Shown here piece by piece: positions 23,372 to 31,329 of a DNA stretch of 36,592 nt. The stretch's first letter is position 1, and every line of letters starts with the position of its first letter. The notes beneath the pieces were generated by a model that was not told where the DNA came from, made no database searches, and saw nothing but the letters and a program-made list of their open reading frames with translations. Location of the stretch: positions 1-36,592 of the forward strand of contig JACRNO010000014.1 of assembly GCA_016234855.1 (NCBI GenBank). Reading direction: 5' to 3'. A program made the position numbers and the translations under genes. Source of the DNA: Deltaproteobacteria bacterium (lineage in GTDB: Bacteria; Desulfobacterota; GWC2-55-46).

Positions 23372-24307
23372 TTAAACAAAAAGCGAGCTTACCGACTCGC
23401 CAAAGTGTATCCTCTTTATCGACTCGCCGAGCAAAGGCCCGACCGAGAGCCTCTTTATCTTCGCGGAGCGGGTGTCGTCCCGCTCAGGCACCGTGTTCGT
23501 CACAACGAGCTCTTCGATTGGCGACTTCTCTATCCGCTCCATCGCGGGGCCCGACAGCACGGCGTGCGTGCAGCAGGCGAATATATGCTTTGCGCCGTTC
23601 TCTTTAAGCGCGCCCGCGGCCTGTGTTATCGTCCCGGCGGTATCTATCATGTCGTCAAGGAGTATGGCCGTCTTGCCCTCGACGTCGCCTATGATGTTCA
23701 TCACCTCTGAGACGTTCGGCCTCGGGCGCCTCTTGTCTATTATGGCTATGGCCGAGCCGAGCCTCTTCGCAAACGCCCGCGCCCTCTCAACGCCTCCGGC
23801 GTCCGGAGGGACGATTACTATGTCGTCCTGAAACTTCTTCTTTATATAATCCAGCAAGACAGGCATGGCATAGAGATGGTCGACCGGTATATTGAAGAAA
23901 CCCTGTATCTGCCCCGCGTGAAGGTCCACGCAGACGACCCTCGTGGCCCCGGCCGTGGTTATAAGGTCGGCGACGAGCTTCGCGGATATCGGCGTCCTCG
24001 GCGCGACCTTCCTGTCCTGCCTCGCATACCCGTAGTACGGTATGACCGCGGTGACGGAGAAAGCCGAGGCGCGCTTCAGCGCGTCGAGCATTATCAGAAG
24101 CTCCATCAGGTTGTTGTTGCACGGCATGGAGATGGATTGAACGACGTAGACCTCAACCCCCCTGACGCTCTCCTTGATATCCACGCTTATCTCGCCGTCG
24201 CTGAAGCTCTTGACCTCGGATTTGCCGATGGTCATGCCGAGGGTCTCGCATATCTCGTTCGCGAGCGGCTTATTGGCGTTGCCGGAAAATATCTTTATCC
24301 TGTCCAT
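23372..24307 (-). CDS. prs: Ribose-phosphate pyrophosphokinase (PRPP synthetase)
   Basis: A 311-residue class I enzyme that converts ribose 5-phosphate and ATP to PRPP for nucleotide, His and Trp synthesis. Seen: [16 protein letters not shown] at the N-terminus, [20 protein letters not shown] (ATP-binding flexible region), [20 protein letters not shown], and the PRPP loop [16 protein letters not shown]. The ATG at 24307 has GAGG six bases upstream; a GTG two codons earlier lacks a site. It is complete and lies between tRNA-Gln and rplY. Confidence 0.97.
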   Translation of the reverse strand: MDRIKIFSGNANKPLANEICETLGMTIGKSEVKSFSDGEISVDIKESVRGVEVYVVQSISMPCNNNLMELLIMLDALKRASAFSVTAVIPYYGYARQDRKVAPRTPISAKLVADLITTAGATRVVCVDLHAGQIQGFFNIPVDHLYAMPVLLDYIKKKFQDDIVIVPPDAGGVERARAFAKRLGSAIAIIDKRRPRPNVSEVMNIIGDVEGKTAILLDDMIDTAGTITQAAGALKENGAKHIFACCTHAVLSGPAMERIEKSPIEELVVTNTVPERDDTRSAKIKRLSVGPLLGESIKRIHFGESVSSLFV

Positions 24308-24481
24308 CGTCACCCTCTTGATTGATTTGTTGACAAGGTGAGTCTCGCGAATACGTTACGATGCCGGCCGTTTGAAAAAGTAAAAACCCATGTCTGAATA
24401 TATCCGTCGCGCGACATCCGCGAAAGAGCCGCTGACTGACGATATGTGGGACAGCCCGCGCGCCCAAACTGCCGCGATAAT

Positions 24482-24556
24482 TGGTTGGGGCGGCAGGATT
24501 CGAACCTACGAATGCGGGGATCAAAACCCCGTGCCTTACCGCTTGGCGACGCCCCA
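24482..24556 (-). tRNA. tRNA-Gln (TTG anticodon), CCA encoded
   Basis: On the minus strand the acceptor arms TGGGGCG / CGCCCCA close a full cloverleaf. The anticodon stem CGGGG/CCCCG holds the loop TTTTGAT with anticodon TTG (reads CAA). The T-arm is GTAGG-TTCGAAT-CCTGC. A discriminator A and a genomic CCA follow. It lies between ispE and prs, a conserved place in related genomes. Confidence 0.96.
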
Positions 24557-24697
24557 GGGGTTATTCACAGGTGGCTGAATATATTTTCGGCCGTTCCGCA
24601 CCCCATCAGGATTCAGCAGAACAAGGCCTTAGGCATAATATGCCGCAGAAAATCAGACATGAAGGTCTGAACAGCAAAAGGCCGGGCCTTGTCGCCA

Positions 24698-25555
24698 TCA
24701 CAGGCCCTCGGCCACATAAACGAGATATCCGCCGTCCAGACCGGCCTTGAGGGTCTCGGCCGCCGCATGCGCCTGTGCCCGCCCACGGAAAAGACCGAAG
24801 ACGGTCGGCCCGCTGCCGGACATGAGCGCGCCAACGGCGCCCGCGGACAAAATGGCGTCCTTAATCGCGCGAATCTCAGGGTGGAGGCCGAATGCCGCCG
24901 CCTCAAGGTCGTTTACCATGACCGTTACGAGCTTATCCGGATTTTCAAAGACCTCACCAGAATATGTTAGGATATAATCTTGCATGGCCTTTGTCAAGTC
25001 CAAATTCTTGTAGACCAAGGCAGTGGATACCTCAAAACCCGGGTTTACAAGGACGTACCAGTAGCGCGGGAGCGAGACGGGCTCAAGCACCTCGCCCCTG
25101 CCTGTTGCGATGGCCGGGGTTCCGAGGATGAAAAAGGGCACATCAGAGCCGATGGATGCGCCGATGCGCATCAGTTCGTCCGCGCCGAGGCCCGCGTCAA
25201 GAAGCGTATTGAGCCCCATCAATACCGAGGCCGCATCCGAACTGCCGCCGCCGAGGCCCGCGCCCGCCGGGATATTCTTTTTGATATCTATACCGGCCCG
25301 GCAGGTTATCCCTGTATGGTTTAAAAAAAGCTCCGCGGCCCGCCACGCGAGATTGGTATTGTCGGCCGGCACGGCCGGGTTGGAGCAGCTCAGGGTTATG
25401 CCTGTGCCGTCGTCGACGCGAATGGTTATCTCGTCATGGATGGAGACGGGCTGCATGAGGGTGGAGATGTCATGATAGCCGTCCTGCCTCTTTCTGAGGA
25501 CGCGCAGTATCAGGTTGACCTTGGCGGGCGCGAAAAGGGTGACGCTGCGGCTCAT
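24698..25555 (-). CDS. ispE: 4-diphosphocytidyl-2-C-methyl-D-erythritol kinase
   Basis: A 285-residue GHMP-family kinase of the MEP isoprenoid pathway; it phosphorylates the 2-OH of CDP-methylerythritol. The N-terminus FAPAKVNLILRVLRKRQDGYHDI and the ATP-binding loop PAGAGLGGGSSDAAS (residues 96–110) are diagnostic. A C-terminal GALMSGSGPTVFGLF motif completes the fold. The ATG overlaps the TGA of a 56-codon gene upstream, implying translational coupling. Confidence 0.97.
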   Translation of the reverse strand: MSRSVTLFAPAKVNLILRVLRKRQDGYHDISTLMQPVSIHDEITIRVDDGTGITLSCSNPAVPADNTNLAWRAAELFLNHTGITCRAGIDIKKNIPAGAGLGGGSSDAASVLMGLNTLLDAGLGADELMRIGASIGSDVPFFILGTPAIATGRGEVLEPVSLPRYWYVLVNPGFEVSTALVYKNLDLTKAMQDYILTYSGEVFENPDKLVTVMVNDLEAAAFGLHPEIRAIKDAILSAGAVGALMSGSGPTVFGLFRGRAQAHAAAETLKAGLDGGYLVYVAEGL

Positions 25556-25722
25556 TTAAGGATAAGGTCTGTCTTTTTCGGGCCGTCCTTGTCATGACGG
25601 TTGCCGATTACATAGCCGAGGATGGAAAAACTCGTGGTCTCGTCAAACGTCAGCGTCCACCAGGACTTCTTCGCGACGTCTATCGGTTCGTCCGTCTTAT
25701 CGTGATTATTCGTATCCGCCAT
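25552..25722 (-). CDS. Small protein of unknown function, coupled to ispE (56 aa)
   Basis: A 56-residue acidic-start protein with AAGGTG five bases before the ATG. It contains KKSWWTLTFDETTSFSILGY and ends TDLILK. Its TGA overlaps the ispE ATG (ATGA). The codon use is like that of its neighbours and the spacing is tight, so it is very likely expressed. No family is recognised; the WWTLTF segment looks like a beta strand with exposed aromatics, but no function follows from this. Confidence 0.65.
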   Translation of the reverse strand: MADTNNHDKTDEPIDVAKKSWWTLTFDETTSFSILGYVIGNRHDKDGPKKTDLILK

Positions 25723-25804
25723 CACATCACCTTTGGGTTATAGGCCGCATCTTTCGGATTAAATCAGCATTCCGTCTACTCAACGCTTCGAGCGGCACAG
25801 GGTT

Positions 25805-26008
25805 TAGCAGGTTGTTAAAAAACACTCCGTCCCGTTCAGGCTGTTCAAAAAGCTCCCGACCCATCCTTCGGATGGGTGCCCCGAAGGCATCGAGGAGCGA
25901 GGAATGAGGCGTATTTTGTCCATACGCCGCAGTGACGAGCCGGGGCACCCACGCCAAGCGGCGTGGGTCGGATAACGCAGTAGATGGAGCTTTTTCAACA
26001 GCCTGCTA
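25805..26008. repeat. 204-bp inverted-repeat element after nuoN
   Basis: The left end TAGCAGGTTGTTAAAAAACA and the right end CTTTTTCAACAGCCTGCTA are imperfect inverted repeats. Internal arms include CGACCCATCCTTCGGATGGG and a CACGCCAAGCGGCGTGGG hairpin. The ends resemble the outer arms at 13306–13450. The right end supplies the nuoN stop codon (TAG, 26006–26008). Confidence 0.75.
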
Positions 26009-27481
26009 TAAGTGACTGACCGCGGCAATGGCCATATCCATAACCGGCGTCGGACACAGGCCAAGTACCATCGTCGAGACAGCCGTTATGAAAATAATGA
26101 TATTATAGGCCAGCGTGGACGGCGCCTGCGTCACCGGGGCCATGTCGTCGAGCGCGTCCGGCTCCTTCATGTACATATAGAAGATGACCTTGGCGTAGAA
26201 GAAGAGCGAAATGACGGTTGATATCACGCCTATCGCCGCAAGCCAGTAATACCGCGCCTCTATGGCCGAGGCCAGTATGAAGAACTTCGCCGTAAAACCG
26301 CCGGTCGGAGGGATGCCGGCCAGAGAGAGCAGGAAGAGGGCCATGACAAAGGCCAGCACGGGCCTGCGCCCGGCCAGACCTTTATAGTCGCTTATGGACT
26401 TGCCCGTGCCGTCGTTCCTGGCCATGAGCGCGACTACGGTGAACGCCCCCATGTTCATGAAGGCATAGACGAACATATAGAACATGACGCCGGCGCTGGC
26501 GAACCCGTTCATCACCACCACGCCGATGAGTATGATGCCGGCGTGAGCAATGGAACTGTAGGCCAGCATCCTGACGATGTTTTTCTGCTGAATAGCTACC
26601 GTCGCGCCGACGAGCATGGTCGCTGCGGACAGTATCCACAGGAGGCCCGCCCAATGGGCGTGGAATTCATGGAACGCGCCGCCGAAGAACCGGAGGAAGA
26701 ACGCGAACGCCGCCGCCTTCGACCCTACGGACAGGAGCGCGGTCACCGGCGTGGGCGCGCCCTCGTAAGCGTCCGGAGACCAGAGGTGGAACGGGAACGC
26801 CGCGATCTTGAAGGCAAAGCCCGCGACGAGCATGATGATGGCTATGAGCAGGTAATGGTTCGCGCTTGAAAGGTTTACACCCATACGGGCGATCTCGGTA
26901 AGGTTTGTCGTGCCTGCAAAGCCGTATGTGAAGGTGATGCCGTAGAGCAGGATGCCGGACGAGAACGCGCCGAGTATGAAGTATTTGAGCGCGCCCTCCG
27001 CCCCGGTGGCGGAGCGCCTCATGGCGACGAGGATGTAGAAAGAGAGCGACATCAATTCAAGGCCGACGTATAAGTTCACGAGGTCGTTCGCCGAGGCCAT
27101 GACCATCATGCCTATCGTGGCGAATATGATGATGTAGTAGTACTCGCCGCGCTCGGAGGATATCTTCCTCAGATAATCGTTGGATATGACGACCGCGAAG
27201 ATGGCGGCTATGATGAAGACTACGTTAAAGAAGGCCGCGTACGCGTCGGCTATGACCATGCCGCCGAAGGCCGGAGCGGGGTCTACGGTCGTGGCGGCCA
27301 CGGGCAGGATGAGGACAAGGCCGATGAGCGTGACGATGCCCAGGCTGAACTTGTTCTCCCGCTTTAAAAAGAAGTCGATGACCATGAGCACGATGGCGAG
27401 GACGGTCATGAGCGCCACCGGCGCCACCGCGTTCAGGTTCACGTTAAGGGTCTGCATTATCGCCGCGTTATTGAATATCAT
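26006..27481 (-). CDS. nuoN: NADH-quinone oxidoreductase subunit N
   Basis: A 491-residue polytopic membrane subunit, one of the antiporter-like pump modules of complex I. It has about 14 transmembrane segments, ELMSLSFYILVAM with the conserved Glu of TM5, FKIAAFPFHLWSPDAYEGAP with the mid-membrane Lys, and IVRMLAYSSIAHAG. It is the last gene of the nuo operon. The start has only a weak ribosome site. The stop TAG is the first triplet of an adjacent inverted-repeat element, so the native C-terminus may have been changed by that element. Confidence 0.95.
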   Translation of the reverse strand: MIFNNAAIMQTLNVNLNAVAPVALMTVLAIVLMVIDFFLKRENKFSLGIVTLIGLVLILPVAATTVDPAPAFGGMVIADAYAAFFNVVFIIAAIFAVVISNDYLRKISSERGEYYYIIIFATIGMMVMASANDLVNLYVGLELMSLSFYILVAMRRSATGAEGALKYFILGAFSSGILLYGITFTYGFAGTTNLTEIARMGVNLSSANHYLLIAIIMLVAGFAFKIAAFPFHLWSPDAYEGAPTPVTALLSVGSKAAAFAFFLRFFGGAFHEFHAHWAGLLWILSAATMLVGATVAIQQKNIVRMLAYSSIAHAGIILIGVVVMNGFASAGVMFYMFVYAFMNMGAFTVVALMARNDGTGKSISDYKGLAGRRPVLAFVMALFLLSLAGIPPTGGFTAKFFILASAIEARYYWLAAIGVISTVISLFFYAKVIFYMYMKEPDALDDMAPVTQAPSTLAYNIIIFITAVSTMVLGLCPTPVMDMAIAAVSHL

Positions 27482-27730
27482 ATGGACAACACCCGCCTTT
27501 TAAAACCTTTTAGCCGCGCATCGCGAAACGGCTTCATCCGAACCTGACCGCTTCCCCAAGCCTCCGGATGCAGACCTGAGGGGCTGCGCTGCATACCCAT
27601 CTGTCAACCGTAGCTCAGGGCTTAAACTTCCCCCTTTAAAAAAGGGGGATTGAGGGGGATTAGCCCTGACAGGTGCAGACCTGAAGGTCTGCACCGCAAA
27701 AGATCTGACACACCGGCGTGAACAACAACA
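27482..27730. other. Repeat-filled gap between nuoM and nuoN
   Basis: About 250 bases with CTTCCCCCTTTAAAAAAGGG at about 27628–27648, which on the minus strand is the uninterrupted relative of the element split by the 29-bp repeat at 29431. A GCAGACCTGAAGGTCTGC hairpin follows at about 27677. No gene seen. Confidence 0.65.
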
Positions 27731-29326
27731 CTACCGGCCCACCCGGGATGCAGGGGCCTGCGGCTCGACAGCCGCGACCACCGGCGGCTGGGCCGCAGCC
27801 AGGGCCTTCTTTGAATTCACGTCAACGAGTCTTACCACCTCGTTCAACGAGGCGTCCATCGATTTGATGAAGACCTTGGGACAAAGCCCTATCCAGAAGA
27901 TGAGTATCAGCAGCGCCGCGCCTGTGATAATCTCCCTGAAGCACAGGTCTTCCAACACATGTTTGCCGTTATAGAAGAAATCGCCCATGAATACCCTCTG
28001 GAAGAGCCACAAGAGGTAGACCGCGCCAAGCAGGACGCCGACAACTGCGAATACCGCATAGAGCGGATACGCCTGGAACGCGCCTATGAGGATGAACAAC
28101 TCCCCGACGAAACCGTTGGTCGACGGCAGGCCCATCGAGGAAAGGACGGTTATCAGGAAGAACGCGCCGAAGACGGGCATCGTCTTCATCAACCCCTTGT
28201 AATCGCCGATATTCCTCGTGTGAGTCCTCTCGTAAATCATGCCGACGAGAAGGAAGAGCGCGCCGGTCGAGACGCCGTGGTTTATCATCTGAAGGAGCCC
28301 GCCCCTGAAGCCGTCGATATTGAGGGCGAAGATGCCGAGCATCACGAAGCCCATGTGGCTGACGCTGGAATATGCAACGACCTTTTTCATGTCCTTCTGC
28401 GCTATGGTCACGAGCGCGCCGTAGATGATGGCTATGATGGAGATGACCATCAATAGAGGCGCGAACCGCATCGAGGCGTTGGGCAGAAGGGGCAGGCTGA
28501 AGCGCAGGAACCCGTAGGTGCCGAGCTTCAAAAGAACGGCCGCGAGCACGATACTGCCCGCCGTAGGCGCCTCGGTGTGCGCGTCCGGCAGCCACGTGTG
28601 GAGCGGGAAGAGCGGCACCTTGACGGCAAACCCCAGGAAGAAGGCAATGAATATCCAGAACTGCACCGCCGGTATCACCGGGTTCTGGAAGAGTATCGTG
28701 GAATCGAACGTGTAGACCCCGGTCGCCGCGCCGTGATAGAAGTAGAGCACAAGCACGCCGAGCAGCATGAAGAGCGAGCCGACGAAGGTGAATATGAAGA
28801 ACTTTATCGCCGAGTAGAGCTTCCTGCCGCCGCCCCAGATGCCGATAATAAATACCATCGGCAGGAGCACGGCCTCCCAGAATATGTAGAAGAGGAAGAG
28901 GTCCATGGACATGAAGACGCCGAGCGAGCAGGTCTCGGTAAAGAGGAGCATCGCCATGAACCACTTGAACTTGACCTTGATGTCGTTCCACGAGGCGAGC
29001 ACGCAGACGATGGTCACGAGCGTCGTAAGGAGCACCAGCAGGAGCGTGATGCCGTCGACCCCGAGGATGTAGTTTATCCCGAACCGCTTTATCCAAACGC
29101 CGCGCTCAACCCACTGAAGCCCGGGGTTGGCGGTATCGTAGGTAAGCGGCAGATAAAGCGAGAAGACGAACTCGAGAAGAGAAAAGCCCAGCGCGCTCCA
29201 CCTGATAAGCTCGCGCCTCTCCGGTCTGGCGAAGAATATGATAAGGAGCGCGCCAACCGCGGGCAGGAATATCAGTGTCGATAGTATGGGAAATGTCGCC
29301 GCTATTTCGTGCATAACGCCTGTCAT
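27731..29326 (-). CDS. nuoM: NADH-quinone oxidoreductase subunit M, copy 1
   Basis: A 531-residue antiporter-like pump subunit with about 14 transmembrane segments. The conserved pump residues are present: Glu151 in FWEAVLLPMVF, Lys236 in AVKVPLFPLHTWLPDAH and Lys267 in LLKLGTYGFLRF; a late GLPSTNGFVGE segment follows. The C-terminus carries an extra 45-residue Ala/Pro/Val-rich tail (after SLNEVVRLVDVN) not needed for the fold. It is clearly a different sequence from the adjacent nuoM, so the two are old paralogues, not a recent duplication. Confidence 0.96.
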   Translation of the reverse strand: MTGVMHEIAATFPILSTLIFLPAVGALLIIFFARPERRELIRWSALGFSLLEFVFSLYLPLTYDTANPGLQWVERGVWIKRFGINYILGVDGITLLLVLLTTLVTIVCVLASWNDIKVKFKWFMAMLLFTETCSLGVFMSMDLFLFYIFWEAVLLPMVFIIGIWGGGRKLYSAIKFFIFTFVGSLFMLLGVLVLYFYHGAATGVYTFDSTILFQNPVIPAVQFWIFIAFFLGFAVKVPLFPLHTWLPDAHTEAPTAGSIVLAAVLLKLGTYGFLRFSLPLLPNASMRFAPLLMVISIIAIIYGALVTIAQKDMKKVVAYSSVSHMGFVMLGIFALNIDGFRGGLLQMINHGVSTGALFLLVGMIYERTHTRNIGDYKGLMKTMPVFGAFFLITVLSSMGLPSTNGFVGELFILIGAFQAYPLYAVFAVVGVLLGAVYLLWLFQRVFMGDFFYNGKHVLEDLCFREIITGAALLILIFWIGLCPKVFIKSMDASLNEVVRLVDVNSKKALAAAQPPVVAAVEPQAPASRVGR

Positions 29327-29511
29327 CCGATTTCTATTGTTACGGCCGTCTCTTGCCGGCCATGCATCCTGCTTCGTCGCTGCGACAAACCCGCATCGCT
29401 CACATCAGGGCAAATCCCCCTCACTCCCCCGTGTGCGCTAACGTTCTGTCTTTGGCGCCTTTTTCAAAGGGGGAAGTTTAAGCCCTGAGCTGCGCTAATT
29501 CGCCGTGACGG
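29327..29511. other. Gap between the two nuoM genes, with interrupted palindrome
   Basis: Holds a CCCCC…TTTTTCAAAGGGGG palindrome split by one 29-bp repeat (29431–29459). No gene is seen. Confidence 0.65.
29431..29459 (+). repeat. 29-bp dispersed repeat inserted in a palindrome
   Basis: GTGTGCGCTAACGTTCTGTC then TTTGGCGCC lies exactly between CCCCC and TTTTT of an otherwise standard palindrome. The relative at 27621–27661, read on the other strand, has the same flanks directly joined. The extra DNA is therefore 29 bp, the same as the tandem period at 1–58. Confidence 0.85.
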
Positions 29512-31137
29512 CTATTCATGTACCGCCGCAACATGCGCGTCAGCCCCGGCCTGCGCCTGCGCATCCGGCTTAGCCGCGCCGTTACGCGGAATCTCAACCG
29601 TCATTCTCCCGCTGCCTGCTATCATATCCATCACGGCCTGATTGCGCTCAATCATCTCCGTCAGGTGAGCGGTCGAGGCGCGGGTCAATTTAAGGAAGTG
29701 GCCGGGGAATATGCCCATCCAGAATATCAAAATGATAATCGGCGCGAGCGTCACTATCTCTCTCGGACTCAGGTCCTTCAACCCCGCATTCTCGGCATGC
29801 GTGACCTTGCCGAACCAGACACGCTGATACATCCAGAGCATATATGCGGCCCCGAGTATGACCCCGGTCGCGCCTATGGCCGCCATCATGACGTTGGCCC
29901 TGAAAAGTCCGACGAGTATCATTATCTCGCCCACGAACCCGTTCGTGCCGGGAAGCCCGATGGACGAGAAGAATATGACGAGCGCAAGCGTCGCATATAC
30001 CGGCATGACCTTTGCCAACCCGCCGAAATCGGCTATCTCCCTGGTGTGGCGCCTCTCGTATATCATACCGATGAGGAGGAAGAGCCCGCCGGTGGACACG
30101 CCGTGGTTTATCATCTGCAGCACGCCGCCGTCTATACCCTGCTGGTTCATGGCGAATATGCCGGCCATGACCGCGCCGAGGTGGCTTACGCTCGAGTATG
30201 CGACGAGCTTCTTGATGTCTTTCTGCGCCATGGCGAGAAACGCCCCGTATACGATGCCGACGACGGCAAGCAGGACTATGAACGGCGCAAATGTATAGGA
30301 CGCCTGCAGCGTCAGCGGCAGGTTGAAGCGCAGAAAGCCGTACGTCCCCATCTTGAGCAGTATGGCCGCAAGTATGACGCTGCCCGCCGTAGGCGCCTCG
30401 ACGTGCGCGTCCGGCAGCCACGTATGGAACGGGAAGACCGGCACCTTGATGGCGAAACCGAGGAAGAAGGCCAGGAAGACCCACCACTGGAGGTCGTACG
30501 AATAAGTGACCTCGTAGAGCTTAAGCAGGTCGAAGGTATAGACCCCTGTGGCCTTGCCGTGCGCGAAGTAGAGCGCTATGATGGCGGCAAGCATGAATAC
30601 GCTGCCGAAGAGCGTGTAGAGGAAGAACTTTATGTTGGCGTAGAGCTTGCGCTTGCCGCCCCATACGCCTATGAGGAAGAACATCGGCACAAGGCCTATC
30701 TCCCAGAAGAGGAAGAAGAGTATCATGTCCAGCGCCACGAAGACGCCGACCATCCCGGTCTCGAGTATCAGGATGTGTATCATGAACTCCTTGACGCGCT
30801 CTTCCACGGCCGTCCACGAGCATAGCACCGCGATGACCGAGGTGAGCGTAATCAGGAGCATCAGGAGGAGGCTTATCCCGTCCATGCCCACGAAGTACTG
30901 CACGCCTATCCAGGGTATCCAGTCGTACCTTTCCACGAACTGCATCTTGTACGTTGACGTATCGAAGTAAAAGAGCAGCAGGAGCGAGGCTATGAAATTG
31001 ACGAGCGTGAACCCGAGCGCGGTCATGCGTATGGCGTCTTTCTCCTCCCTGGGGAAGAAGAAAAGCGCTATCGCCCCGGCAAGCGGGATGGCTATAAGGA
31101 GCGAGAGTATGGGAAAATTAAGTGTGTTTTCTATCAT
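29512..31137 (-). CDS. nuoM: NADH-quinone oxidoreductase subunit M, copy 2 (fourth pump)
   Basis: A 541-residue NuoM-type pump. The key residues are Glu146 in LFWEIGLVPMFFLIGVWG, Lys231 in AIKVPVFPFHTWLPDAH and Lys262 in LLKMGTYGFLRF, so it looks functional rather than decayed. The C-terminus has an Ala/Gln-rich tail (AAKPDAQAQAGADAHVAAVHE). Together with the other nuoM, nuoL and nuoN it gives four antiporter-like subunits instead of three. The lengthened lateral helix of NuoL encoded just upstream supports incorporation of both M subunits into one complex. Confidence 0.96.
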   Translation of the reverse strand: MIENTLNFPILSLLIAIPLAGAIALFFFPREEKDAIRMTALGFTLVNFIASLLLLFYFDTSTYKMQFVERYDWIPWIGVQYFVGMDGISLLLMLLITLTSVIAVLCSWTAVEERVKEFMIHILILETGMVGVFVALDMILFFLFWEIGLVPMFFLIGVWGGKRKLYANIKFFLYTLFGSVFMLAAIIALYFAHGKATGVYTFDLLKLYEVTYSYDLQWWVFLAFFLGFAIKVPVFPFHTWLPDAHVEAPTAGSVILAAILLKMGTYGFLRFNLPLTLQASYTFAPFIVLLAVVGIVYGAFLAMAQKDIKKLVAYSSVSHLGAVMAGIFAMNQQGIDGGVLQMINHGVSTGGLFLLIGMIYERRHTREIADFGGLAKVMPVYATLALVIFFSSIGLPGTNGFVGEIMILVGLFRANVMMAAIGATGVILGAAYMLWMYQRVWFGKVTHAENAGLKDLSPREIVTLAPIIILIFWMGIFPGHFLKLTRASTAHLTEMIERNQAVMDMIAGSGRMTVEIPRNGAAKPDAQAQAGADAHVAAVHE

Positions 31138-31329
31138 GCCGTCTTACCGGTTACAGGATTCGGACTGCCCGTCCGCCTTTTTCTTTCGAGTGGCGCATCC
31201 GGCCCAATCGCCGCTCGTGCGCCTTTATGGTTATCAAACTTCACGTCGTGCAGCGGGTCTTGCCGATGCTTCCGCTCACATGATTATCTACACCCGCGAT
31301 CAGCGCAAACAGGTCTTTTCACGGCAACG

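Noticed and set aside
25727-25957. 76-codon minus-strand frame next to nuoN
   Set aside because: Falls within and beside the 204-bp inverted-repeat element; no ribosome site and repeat-derived sequence.
28577-29284. Plus-strand open frame opposite nuoM copy 1
   Set aside because: Antisense shadow; Glu/Arg/His-rich low-complexity translation.
29518-30825. Long plus-strand open frame (435 codons)
   Set aside because: Exact antisense of nuoM copy 2; very rich in Arg, Glu, His and Tyr with no domain and no ribosome site.
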